Source: Sphingomonas pruni NBRC 15498 (GTDB lineage Bacteria > Pseudomonadota > Alphaproteobacteria > Sphingomonadales > Sphingomonadaceae). Taken from it: a stretch of 64,000 bases of DNA. Shown piece by piece: positions 40,688 through 48,474 of this stretch (positions within the stretch are counted from its first letter, which is position 1; the number at the start of each line of letters is the position of its first letter). Position numbers and translations under genes: made by a program. The notes beneath the pieces were generated by a model. It was not told where the DNA came from and searched no databases. It saw only the letters and a program-made list of their open reading frames with translations. The stretch covers positions 1 through 64,000 of the forward strand of contig NZ_BCYZ01000015.1 of assembly GCF_001598455.1 (NCBI RefSeq), in the 5' to 3' direction.

Positions 40688-42601
40688 TCAGAATTCTCTC
40701 GTGGAGAGGCCTTCGTGCAACGGTTCCAGCCAGGGCTCGAACCGCCGCCATCGGCCGATCGACTTGCGGTAGATCGGCTGCCGCACCTGTTCGGAGCTGG
40801 CGGTGCGTACGGCGCGCCCGTGCTCGAAATAGCGAAGCGTCCCAGGCTCGAAATCGAGCCCGCAAAAAGCGAGCAGGCGCCGCGTTTCCCCCTCCAGATC
40901 GTCCACGAGCGATTCGTACCCGAGCCGGAATATCCGGCCCGGCAGCACCCGATCGAAATGGTCCATCAGCGCCGCGTACCTGGCATAATGGCGCCCGAGA
41001 TCGCCGAGATCGTAGCTGTACGACTGTCCGCCGGCGAAGCTCTGTGCGTAAAGCGACACGCAGGTGTCGCGCGGGTCGCGGCGCACGTCGATGATTCGGG
41101 CGTTGGGCAGGATCAGGTGGATCAGCGCGGCGTGGAAGGCGTTGCCGGGAAACTTGTCGACCGTGTGGCAAGCGCCGGTCCGCTGGCGCGCCCGGGTGGT
41201 AGCCAGATACTCGCTGCCCAGGCGCGTCAGAGTGTCGGGCGAAAGGCAGGCCAGCCCGGCGGGATAGTCGGGAATCGTGCGGGCGAGCTTGGTGATGGTC
41301 GGTAGCTCGGACAGACCCTCGACCTGGCGGTGCGAGGCGAGGATCTGTTCGACCAGGGTCGATCCCGACCGCGGCATGCCGACGACGAAGATCGGGCCTG
41401 GGTCGGGATTGCCGGACCCGGCGCGTGTCGCAAAAAAGGCTTCGTCCGTGGTCGCGATCATGCGCTGGACGAACGACCGGTGCGCCGCCTCGTCATGGGG
41501 TTCGATCGATCGGCGCAAGGCATTGGCAGTGCGGTAATGGGCGAATGCGCGAGCATGGTCGCCAGCATCTTCGCGCGCCCGGCCCAATGCGAATTCCGCC
41601 TGCGATCGGACGGACGCCGGCAGCGCGGCGGCGTCGCTCAGCCGTTCCATCGCCGCCACGTCGTCGGCCTCGAGGCTGGCGGTCTTGAGGTCGGCGATAC
41701 TCCACCAGGCGTCGGCCAGCGCAGGCTCGAGCGCCAGCGCGCGACGATAGGCCGCAATCGCTTCATCCCGCCGCCCCACCACGCGCAAGGCATGGCCCTG
41801 AGCGAGCCAGGACGTCGCGCGATTTGGCTCGGCCTCGGCAACCGCGGCAAGATCATCGAGCGCGGCGTCCTCGCGGCCCAATTGCATCAGGATCGCGCCG
41901 CGCAATGCCCTGACGATCGTCGGCGCCGGTTCGGCCGCCAGCGCCTGGATCGCCGCCAGCGCCTCTTCGTCGCGTTCGGCGCGATGCAGCGCTTCGGCCA
42001 GACGGAACCGCAGCGGGCCATACGCCGGGGCGAGCGCCAGCGCCCTTGCCAACAGCGCGATTACCGCAGCGCTTCGCTTGAGCTTGATTCCGATCTCGGC
42101 GATCAAGCTGGCGGCGGCGGCGTCGTCGGGATCGAGCCCGTAGTCGCGCAATAACCGCTCGCGGCTTTCCTCGCCGTCGAGCAGAGCCGCCACTGCGGCC
42201 TGCAATCGCGGATCGTCGAGCGAGGCGATCGGCGCGTCGTCGATCGGGACACCGGCCAGCGCCTTGATGTCGCGGAGCGCGTGTCGTGGCCCGGTTGCGC
42301 GTGAATTTAGCGCCGCGGCGCGTTCGAGCGCGGCCATGGCGGCTACTTCGTGACCGCTCACCGCCTGCGCGATGCCCAGTTCATAGTGCACGCCCCATGC
42401 GCGAGGCGCTGCCACGGCCAACGGCTCCAACAGTGCCGCCGCCTGAGCGGCATCACCGACGCGTCGGGCGGCGGTCGCGAGCAGCAGGATCGCCTCCGGC
42501 GTCGGATTGCGGGCATGCGCCATGCGCGCCGCGGCCAGCGCGCCTCGCGGATCGCGTCCCAACAGGCGTTTCGCGTCGGAAAGGGAGTCGGAACCGGCCA
42601 T
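40688..42601 (-). CDS. Tetratricopeptide-repeat sulfotransferase family protein
   Basis: This 637-residue protein has N-terminal tetratricopeptide repeats (roughly residues 10-330; LAQGHALRVVGRRDEAIAAYRRAL is one unit) and a C-terminal sulfotransferase domain. The PAPS 5'-phosphosulfate loop is GMPRSGST near residue 405; the second PAPS segment is NARIIDVRRDPRDTCVSLY. The C-terminal end, GRWRRFEPWLEPLHE, is typical. No signal peptide is seen. Proteins of this layout frequently neighbour TonB receptors in sphingomonads and caulobacters; the acceptor is unknown. It ends 170 bases before the TonB receptor start and is divergent from the CocE-type hydrolase. Confidence 0.88.
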   Translation of the reverse strand: MAGSDSLSDAKRLLGRDPRGALAAARMAHARNPTPEAILLLATAARRVGDAAQAAALLEPLAVAAPRAWGVHYELGIAQAVSGHEVAAMAALERAAALNSRATGPRHALRDIKALAGVPIDDAPIASLDDPRLQAAVAALLDGEESRERLLRDYGLDPDDAAAASLIAEIGIKLKRSAAVIALLARALALAPAYGPLRFRLAEALHRAERDEEALAAIQALAAEPAPTIVRALRGAILMQLGREDAALDDLAAVAEAEPNRATSWLAQGHALRVVGRRDEAIAAYRRALALEPALADAWWSIADLKTASLEADDVAAMERLSDAAALPASVRSQAEFALGRAREDAGDHARAFAHYRTANALRRSIEPHDEAAHRSFVQRMIATTDEAFFATRAGSGNPDPGPIFVVGMPRSGSTLVEQILASHRQVEGLSELPTITKLARTIPDYPAGLACLSPDTLTRLGSEYLATTRARQRTGACHTVDKFPGNAFHAALIHLILPNARIIDVRRDPRDTCVSLYAQSFAGGQSYSYDLGDLGRHYARYAALMDHFDRVLPGRIFRLGYESLVDDLEGETRRLLAFCGLDFEPGTLRYFEHGRAVRTASSEQVRQPIYRKSIGRWRRFEPWLEPLHEGLSTREF

Positions 42602-42739
42602 CGAACGATCGTTGCCGTTTCCGCCCCGCCACTCAAGCGGCGGTGGCGCGACGATGTCATTTTGGCGTTTGCGATGCCTAAAAGTCATTTGTTTTTCGGG
42701 AAAGTCGCCGACACACTGCCGGCGATCGGGGAGGCCAGA

Positions 42740-44779
42740 ATGAAGACCACGCGTCGCGAGATCCTGGCCGTTGGCGCCGCAGGCATCGCCCTGCCCGCCC
42801 GCGCCGCCGAACCGGCCTGGACGATGCCGGCGGAGGGGCCGGTCGAGCAGATCGACGTGGTTCGCATCCCGATGGCGGACGGTAGCAGATTGTGCGGCCG
42901 GCTTTGGCTCCCCGCCGACAAGGCACGCCGGCCGGCACCGGTCGTGCTCGAATATATCCCCTATCGCACGCGCGATGCCTATAGCGCCGCCGACGACCAT
43001 TGGGGTCAGGTGCTGGCGAGCCACGGCATCGCCTTTGCCCGCATCGACATTCGCGGATCGGGCGATTCCGAAGGACTGCTGCCCGACGAATATCTGGCGC
43101 AGGAACAGGACGACGCGGTCGAGATCATCGCCTGGCTGGCCAGGCAATCCTGGTGCAACGGCAATGTCGGCATGCGCGGCATTTCCTGGGGCGGGTTTTC
43201 GACGCTGCAAACCGCGATGCGCAACCCGCCGGCGCTGAAGGCGATCATGCCGCTCGCCTGTTCGGACCGGCGCTATACCGACGACGCGCATTATATCGGC
43301 GGCTGTCTCGGCCTCACCAATTTCAAATGGGGCGTCAATTTCAAGGCGGTAATGGCCGCTCCGCCCGACCCGGCCGTGGCGGGTGATGCGTGGGAGAGGA
43401 TGTGGAAGGAGCGCCTTGAGGCCTCGCCGCCGATCTGCGCGCGCTGGACCGAGCATCGCGATGAGGACGCTTATTGGCGGCACGGCTCGCTGCATTTCGA
43501 TTATGCCGCGATCCGCTGCCCCACTTATGTCGTCAGCGGCTGGATCGACGCCTATAACCGCTCGATCCCGCGGCTGCTCGAGCATCTGTCGTGCCCGCGC
43601 AAGGGACTGGTAGGGCCATGGGGGCATACGTATCCCTGGGTCGGCGGAGGCGGATCGGCGCTCGACTGGGCGTGGGAGGAAATCCGCTGGTGGTCGCAAT
43701 GGCTGCGTGGCGAAGCGACCGGGATCATGGCCGAGCCCATGCTGCGCTATTACCGTCCCGAAGCGGTCCCCGCCCAGGCAGGCGCGACGCCCGGTTCGTG
43801 GCTGGCGGAAAAGAGCTGGCCGTCGCGCAACGTGCGGATGCGCGACTATCACCTTACCGATGCCGGCCTGGCGCGCTCGGCAGGTCCGTCCACGCCACGC
43901 AAGCATCGCTCGTATAATGCAATCGGGCTGGACACGCCGGAATGGGTGCCGTTCGGCGAGCAGGAGTTGCCGGGCGACCAACGCGCCGACGATGCCAAAT
44001 CGATCACGTACGATTCAGCGCCGCTCGACGCGCCGCTCGACCTGCTCGGGACGCCGACCATCCGGTTACGCGTGTCGGCGGACAAGCCGGCCGCGCAGGT
44101 TGCGGTTCGGCTATGCAAACTGTTGCCCGACGGTAGTTCCTGGCGGCTCGGCTACGGCCTGCTCAATCTGCAGCACCATGACGGTTTTGCCCGGCGCAAG
44201 CCGCTCATTCCCGGCAAGGCGGTCGACGTCACCTTCGACCTCGGTTTCGTGGCGCACCGGCTGCATCCCGGCGAGCGCCTGAGGATCGCGGTGTCGGAAG
44301 GGCTCTGGCCGCTGGTCTGGCCGTCGCCTGAAGGGCCGACGCTGACGCTCGAGCCCGATGGCTGCCTCCTATCGTTGCCGGTTCGCGCCGCGCCGGCGGT
44401 CGAATCCCCGATGCCGATCAAGGTGGTGCCGGTGCCGCCCGATGCCGGCGACGTCACAGTGCGCACCACGAACGAAGGCGGCACGATCACGATGACCGGG
44501 ACCTGGCCCGACCGATCGCGACAATGCGCCAACGGCACGACGCTGTCGGGCTATGGCCCGAATACCGTCGCCACGATCAAGCATGGCGCTCCCGACACGG
44601 CATCGTGGACGGGAGAGAGGATCAGCCGCTACCGGCGCGGCGATTGGGATTGCAGCTTGCGCTGCACCTTCTCCGTCCGTTCCGCGCCGGGCGGTATCGC
44701 CGTCGAAGAGCGGATCGAGGCATTCCGCGGCGAGAGCAGCATCTTCGATCGCGCGCACTCCGTCGTATTGCCGGTCTGA
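42740..44779 (+). CDS. CocE/NonD (peptidase S15) family hydrolase, Tat-exported
   Basis: This 679-residue enzyme is of the cocaine esterase/X-prolyl dipeptidyl peptidase family. A twin-arginine signal (TTRREILAVGAAGIALPARA) sends it across the membrane folded. The alpha/beta-hydrolase core has the nucleophile Ser149 in GISWGGF, an Asp in YVVSGWIDAYNRS and a His in GHTYPW, followed by a C-terminal jelly-roll (X-Pro dipeptidyl-peptidase C-terminal-like) domain. Substrates of the family are acyl esters, beta-lactam precursors or X-Pro peptides. The ATG at 42740 follows GGGGAGG. It is divergent from the sulfotransferase-TonB pair and could hydrolyse a ligand taken up by that receptor (inference). 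Confidence 0.93.
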   Translation: MKTTRREILAVGAAGIALPARAAEPAWTMPAEGPVEQIDVVRIPMADGSRLCGRLWLPADKARRPAPVVLEYIPYRTRDAYSAADDHWGQVLASHGIAFARIDIRGSGDSEGLLPDEYLAQEQDDAVEIIAWLARQSWCNGNVGMRGISWGGFSTLQTAMRNPPALKAIMPLACSDRRYTDDAHYIGGCLGLTNFKWGVNFKAVMAAPPDPAVAGDAWERMWKERLEASPPICARWTEHRDEDAYWRHGSLHFDYAAIRCPTYVVSGWIDAYNRSIPRLLEHLSCPRKGLVGPWGHTYPWVGGGGSALDWAWEEIRWWSQWLRGEATGIMAEPMLRYYRPEAVPAQAGATPGSWLAEKSWPSRNVRMRDYHLTDAGLARSAGPSTPRKHRSYNAIGLDTPEWVPFGEQELPGDQRADDAKSITYDSAPLDAPLDLLGTPTIRLRVSADKPAAQVAVRLCKLLPDGSSWRLGYGLLNLQHHDGFARRKPLIPGKAVDVTFDLGFVAHRLHPGERLRIAVSEGLWPLVWPSPEGPTLTLEPDGCLLSLPVRAAPAVESPMPIKVVPVPPDAGDVTVRTTNEGGTITMTGTWPDRSRQCANGTTLSGYGPNTVATIKHGAPDTASWTGERISRYRRGDWDCSLRCTFSVRSAPGGIAVEERIEAFRGESSIFDRAHSVVLPV

Positions 44780-44828
44780 CCGAAGTTCGGTCGCACTGAA
44801 GGAATGGTGGCTGCTCGCCAGAAAAAAA

Positions 44829-44853
44829 GAGCCCGCCTTAAAGAGGCGGGCTC
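44829..44853 (-). terminator. Intrinsic terminator of the TonB receptor gene
   Basis: Read on the minus strand, a perfect 10-base stem (GAGCCCGCCT with its complement, 5-base loop) is followed directly by seven T residues (44828-44822). It lies 36 bases downstream of the receptor stop codon and is a textbook Rho-independent terminator. A weaker stem with arms CCCTCC/GGAGGG (44862-44879) sits between the stop codon and it. Confidence 0.93.
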
Positions 44854-44888
44854 AGGGGAGGCCCTCCAGGGGTGGAGGGGGAAGAGGA

Positions 44889-47800
44889 TCAGAAGTTGAG
44901 CGTGACTCCGACCGCGACCTGGCGGCCTAGCGAATCGTACCGCGCCGACAGCGTGTTGCTGCGCGAAAGGCCGTAATTGTAGGAATTCGGCAGGATCGGC
45001 GGAGTCCGGTCGAACAGATTGTTCGCCGAGATGCGGAACGAATAGGCCTTGGTCACCCGGAAGCTGAGCGCCAGGTCGATATAGTCGTACGCCGGGATCC
45101 GATAGAAGGTCGTACGCACGCCCGCCGGCGTCCAGCCCAGCGCCGGGTCGCCCGAATTCGTCACGTTGGTGAGCGGCCCCAGATGGCGCCAGTTCACCGA
45201 GGCGCTGAAGAACTTGTCGTTGGTCGTATAGGTCCCGCGCAGTTCGTGCGACCATTTCGGGATCAGCTGGCCGCAGCCGCCGCCATAATAGCCGGCGCAA
45301 TTGTATTTCGGCAGGATCGGCGAATCCTGACCGCCGGCAAGCGTGGTCAACGAGCCGGTAAAGTCGAAATCCAGCCGCCCTGCGCCGCCCAGCGACAACG
45401 CATATTGGCTCTGGAAATCCCAGCCGTGCGACTTGCTCTTATAATAGTTGGTCGTACCGCCGCGCAGGAAGCCGGTCGACGGATTGGTCGACGGATTACT
45501 GTAGAGCGTGCCGTTGGCGTTGCGCACGAACATCCGGCAGAAGAATTCGCTGCCGGTGGCAAGGCAGCCGTTCGAGAAATAGTCGTAATCGTTATAGCCG
45601 ATCGAGTCGTTGAGATTGATCATGAAACGATCGACCGACACGGTCAGACCCGGCAGGAAACGCGGCTTCAGCACGACGCCGAAGGTCTTGGTATAGGCCG
45701 TTTCCGGATCCACGGTGAAGCCGCCGCGGCGCACCGTGCAGCCGACATCGGTCGGACACAGCAAGGTGGGGCTGCCGTACAGATTGGCGGGCAGGCCGGT
45801 GGCGGCGCACACCGCTTGCGACGCTTGGGGAGCGCCATAGATCGGAATCTGCTGACCGGTATTGGGATCCGTCGTGGTCCCGATCGGCGTTGGCCCGCAA
45901 ATGTCGTTATAGGCGGTCGTGATGCGATCGTAGCTGATGTTGCTACCCTGGAACGCCTCGACCACGGTCGGCGCGCGTTGCGCGCGGTTGATCGATCCAC
46001 GGAACGTGATGTCCGGGATCGGCGCCCACAAGGCTTCCGCCTTCCAGGTCGAGAAGGTGTTCGGATTGCTGCTATATTTCGACAGGCGGAACGCGCCGTT
46101 CAGCTGCAGGAGATCCGCGAACGGCTTGTGTTGCGCGATCGGGGCCTGGACCTCGACCATGCCTTCCCAGACATGCTGCGAGAGGTTCTGGTCGCTACCG
46201 CCCATATTGGCGCGCCATAGCGCATCGGCGGTGCTCTCCAGCTCGTCCTTGCGATATTCGGCGCTGAACGCGATCGCCACGCCCTGCTCGGCCCAAGGAG
46301 CCTTGATGCCATAGGTACCCAGGTCGCCCTGCACCGTCGCGACGACGTTGTAGAGGCGGTTCACCGTGCTCTGGGTGCCGTAGCTGCCGTTCACCAGATA
46401 GTTGAACACGCCGATATTGTTGGTCGGCGAGAGGGCGCTGAACGGATCGAGCGGAAGACATCCGTCCGCGGTTCCCGAGGCGCAGGTCGGCACGCCATTG
46501 ACGTTGACGACGTTGAGCGCGTTGTTGACCCGGTCGATCGACGGGAAGGACCAGCTATAATCCTGCTGGTTGCGCGCATAGACGCCGCCGACGTCGTAGC
46601 TCCAGCCCTTGGCAATCTCGCCGCGGATACCGCCGGTCAGGCGCAGCCCTTCGTTCATATAGCGGTCGTCGAGATCCGGCACGCCGGCAAAGCGATAGCG
46701 CAACTCGACCGGCACCATCGCGCTGGTGCCGGCCTGCGCGTCGCAGATCACTTGCGCCTGCGACGCGGAGAGATACGGGTTGTTGCAATTGACCTGATAG
46801 GGCGTCGAGCCAAAGGCCGTGTAGCTGTAGATCCGAGCCGGGAAGCCATTGACCGACTTGTCGCGGAACCACATCGCGCTGGTGTAGATTTCCGCGGCGT
46901 CGGAGATCTTGAACGAGGCGAAGCCGCCCGCATTCCAGCGTTCGTTGGAACGCTGGAAGGAATAGTCGGAATAGGGGTTGGCGGCGACGGCGGTCGAATA
47001 GGGGATGAACGTGCGCGTGCCGTTCGGATTGTTCACATAGGCGTTGCCGGCGTTCGGGCCGGTCAGCGGAGAGACATAGCCGTTATAGGTGTAGGTCGAG
47101 GTCGAGCAGGTGAGCGGGCCATCCTTGACGGCCTCGACCAGTTGGCAGCCCGAGGTCTCGCGCGCGTCATAGGGAACGAGGTTGGCCTTGCGGTAATTGA
47201 CATAGCCCGAAATGTGGAAGCGGTCGTTGAACAGCTTGGTGCCTGCGGTCAGCGACAAATCGGCGCGACCGCCGTCGTTGGTGAGACCGCGGGCCGGTTG
47301 GGCGAAGCCGTATTGACTGGCAACTTGCGAGATCAAGCCGGGCTTGTTCTGGTGCACGTATAAATTGTAATTCGCATTGAGCTGGATGCCCGTGAAGTCA
47401 TCCTTCATGATAAAATTGACGACGCCGGCAACCGCGTCGGAGCCGTAGACGGCGGAGGCGCCGCCGGTCAGCACGTCGACGCGCTCGATCAGCGCGGTCG
47501 GGATCATGTTGAGGTCGACGCCGTTCATCGTACCCGCGCGCTTGCCGTCGATCAGCGTGAGCGTACGCTCGAAGCCCAGGTTGCGCAGCTTGACGCGCTG
47601 GCGGCCATCCGAATCCTGATAATTCTGCTGGCTGTCCGGCGCGACCTGCGGAAGGCGGTTCAGCACTTCCTCGATATTGACCGCTGCCTGGGCGCGAATC
47701 GCGTCGGATGTGACCGAGGTGACCGGCGCAGCGGCGCTGGTGTTGGGACGCGTGATACGGCTGCCGGTAACGATGATGTCGACGTTATTGGTCGGCGCGG

Positions 47801-47903
47801 TTTCGGGGGCCGGCTGGTTGGTCGCCTCCTGCGCCATCGCAGGCACGGCAAACAGGCCTGCGGCGCAGGTGGTGCCCAATAACAGCGTGTGCAAACGTGA
47901 CAT
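44889..47903 (-). CDS. TonB-dependent receptor of the glycan locus
   Basis: This 1004-residue outer-membrane receptor begins with a signal peptide ending in AMAQ near residue 25. It has a TonB-box-like VDIIVTGSRI at about 41-50 and a plug with EEVLNRLPQV, NLGFERTLTLIDGKR and VDVLTGGASAVYGSDAVAGVVNFIM. A long barrel full of Tyr/Asn strands follows, ending in QVAVGVTLNF. The size and plug sequence match the large receptors of the SusC/oligosaccharide type in sphingomonads and caulobacters. The ATG at 47903 follows AGAGGGA. It lies downstream of the glycosidase operon with its own promoter and operator (48251-48314) and strong terminator. Likely imports glycan fragments. Confidence 0.95.
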   Translation of the reverse strand: MSRLHTLLLGTTCAAGLFAVPAMAQEATNQPAPETAPTNNVDIIVTGSRITRPNTSAAAPVTSVTSDAIRAQAAVNIEEVLNRLPQVAPDSQQNYQDSDGRQRVKLRNLGFERTLTLIDGKRAGTMNGVDLNMIPTALIERVDVLTGGASAVYGSDAVAGVVNFIMKDDFTGIQLNANYNLYVHQNKPGLISQVASQYGFAQPARGLTNDGGRADLSLTAGTKLFNDRFHISGYVNYRKANLVPYDARETSGCQLVEAVKDGPLTCSTSTYTYNGYVSPLTGPNAGNAYVNNPNGTRTFIPYSTAVAANPYSDYSFQRSNERWNAGGFASFKISDAAEIYTSAMWFRDKSVNGFPARIYSYTAFGSTPYQVNCNNPYLSASQAQVICDAQAGTSAMVPVELRYRFAGVPDLDDRYMNEGLRLTGGIRGEIAKGWSYDVGGVYARNQQDYSWSFPSIDRVNNALNVVNVNGVPTCASGTADGCLPLDPFSALSPTNNIGVFNYLVNGSYGTQSTVNRLYNVVATVQGDLGTYGIKAPWAEQGVAIAFSAEYRKDELESTADALWRANMGGSDQNLSQHVWEGMVEVQAPIAQHKPFADLLQLNGAFRLSKYSSNPNTFSTWKAEALWAPIPDITFRGSINRAQRAPTVVEAFQGSNISYDRITTAYNDICGPTPIGTTTDPNTGQQIPIYGAPQASQAVCAATGLPANLYGSPTLLCPTDVGCTVRRGGFTVDPETAYTKTFGVVLKPRFLPGLTVSVDRFMINLNDSIGYNDYDYFSNGCLATGSEFFCRMFVRNANGTLYSNPSTNPSTGFLRGGTTNYYKSKSHGWDFQSQYALSLGGAGRLDFDFTGSLTTLAGGQDSPILPKYNCAGYYGGGCGQLIPKWSHELRGTYTTNDKFFSASVNWRHLGPLTNVTNSGDPALGWTPAGVRTTFYRIPAYDYIDLALSFRVTKAYSFRISANNLFDRTPPILPNSYNYGLSRSNTLSARYDSLGRQVAVGVTLNF

Positions 47904-48250
47904 GACTAAATCCCTCTTTTCTTCCCTGACAATCACTTCGTTGCGCCGGGCCCTCTTTGGCTCCAGCGGCTTGGGCTTGCGTGGCCCCTTGCTTGGTTGG
48001 TCATCGCGAAAGTCGAGCCGGGCTGGTGTGTCGAAGCGCTTGGTTGGCTCTCGACCTTCGAGGCCGCGGCATCGGCGGCCGAAAGGCACGGAGTCGATGC
48101 GATAATGGCGCGCCCCGCGGACTGCGACGGCCGACCGACTGCCGCGGTAGCTCCGGCAAGTCCGAAGGCAAATGCGCCGCGGCGAGACATCCCCATCGCT
48201 ATCAATCCCAGATCCTTCGCGACCCGCCAGGGGCCAAAGGCGCCCCAATC

Positions 48251-48274
48251 GTCGCCGGAGACGTTTCCGGCGAC
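48251..48274. promoter_or_regulatory. 24-bp near-perfect palindrome (operator or leader hairpin)
   Basis: The arms GTCGCCGGA (48251-48259) and TCCGGCGAC (48266-48274) are exactly complementary, and the 6-base centre GACGTT is itself palindromic except for its outer pair. The core CCGGA-gACGTt-TCCGG, centred on CG, resembles LacI-family operators. It lies from about +6 to +30 of the predicted transcript, a repressor position. In RNA it would also form a stable hairpin. Confidence 0.6.
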
Positions 48275-48286
48275 GCACAGGGTTCT

Positions 48287-48314
48287 CATATATAAAAACT
48301 CAATTCAATACCAA
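48287..48314 (-). promoter_or_regulatory. Predicted sigma-70-type promoter of the TonB receptor gene
   Basis: On the minus strand, TTGGTA (48314-48309) and TATATG (48292-48287) are separated by 16 bases inside the only strongly AT-rich stretch of the region. The start of transcription would be near 48280, just before the 24-bp palindrome. Confidence 0.5.
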
Positions 48315-48474
48315 AAATTACTTTGGTTTATCATTTTCGCACCATTTGCATACCAATCCACCGTGGCGGTCGCGCGACGGCGCAGCCGCAGCCGCGCGCA
48401 GCGGCTATCGATCGCGCAATGACACGCAGGGTTGGAGCCGAGCGCGTGACGTCGGCTTCAGGAAGCGCTCGGCG

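Larger units (their letters stand above)
47904..48474. other. 571-bp region: leader and promoter of the TonB receptor gene
   Basis: No firm gene is seen. A minus-strand open frame (47933-48289) begins within the -10 box of the predicted promoter and has no ribosome binding site, so it is not called, though an internal segment (MSRRGAFAFGLAGATAAVG) looks like a Tat signal start. The stretch holds an AT-rich promoter (48287-48314, minus strand), a near-perfect 24-bp palindrome (48251-48274) just downstream of it, and a transcribed leader of about 375 bases before the receptor ATG. A second imperfect inverted repeat ACCAAA/TTTGGT is at 48310-48327. Confidence 0.65.

Noticed and set aside
47933..48289. 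Minus-strand frame of 118 residues containing a Tat-like MSRRGAFAFGLAG segment
   Set aside because: Its start overlaps the predicted -10 box, no ribosome binding site is present, and no domain follows the signal-like part. It could be a scar of a deleted secreted enzyme, but this cannot be shown.
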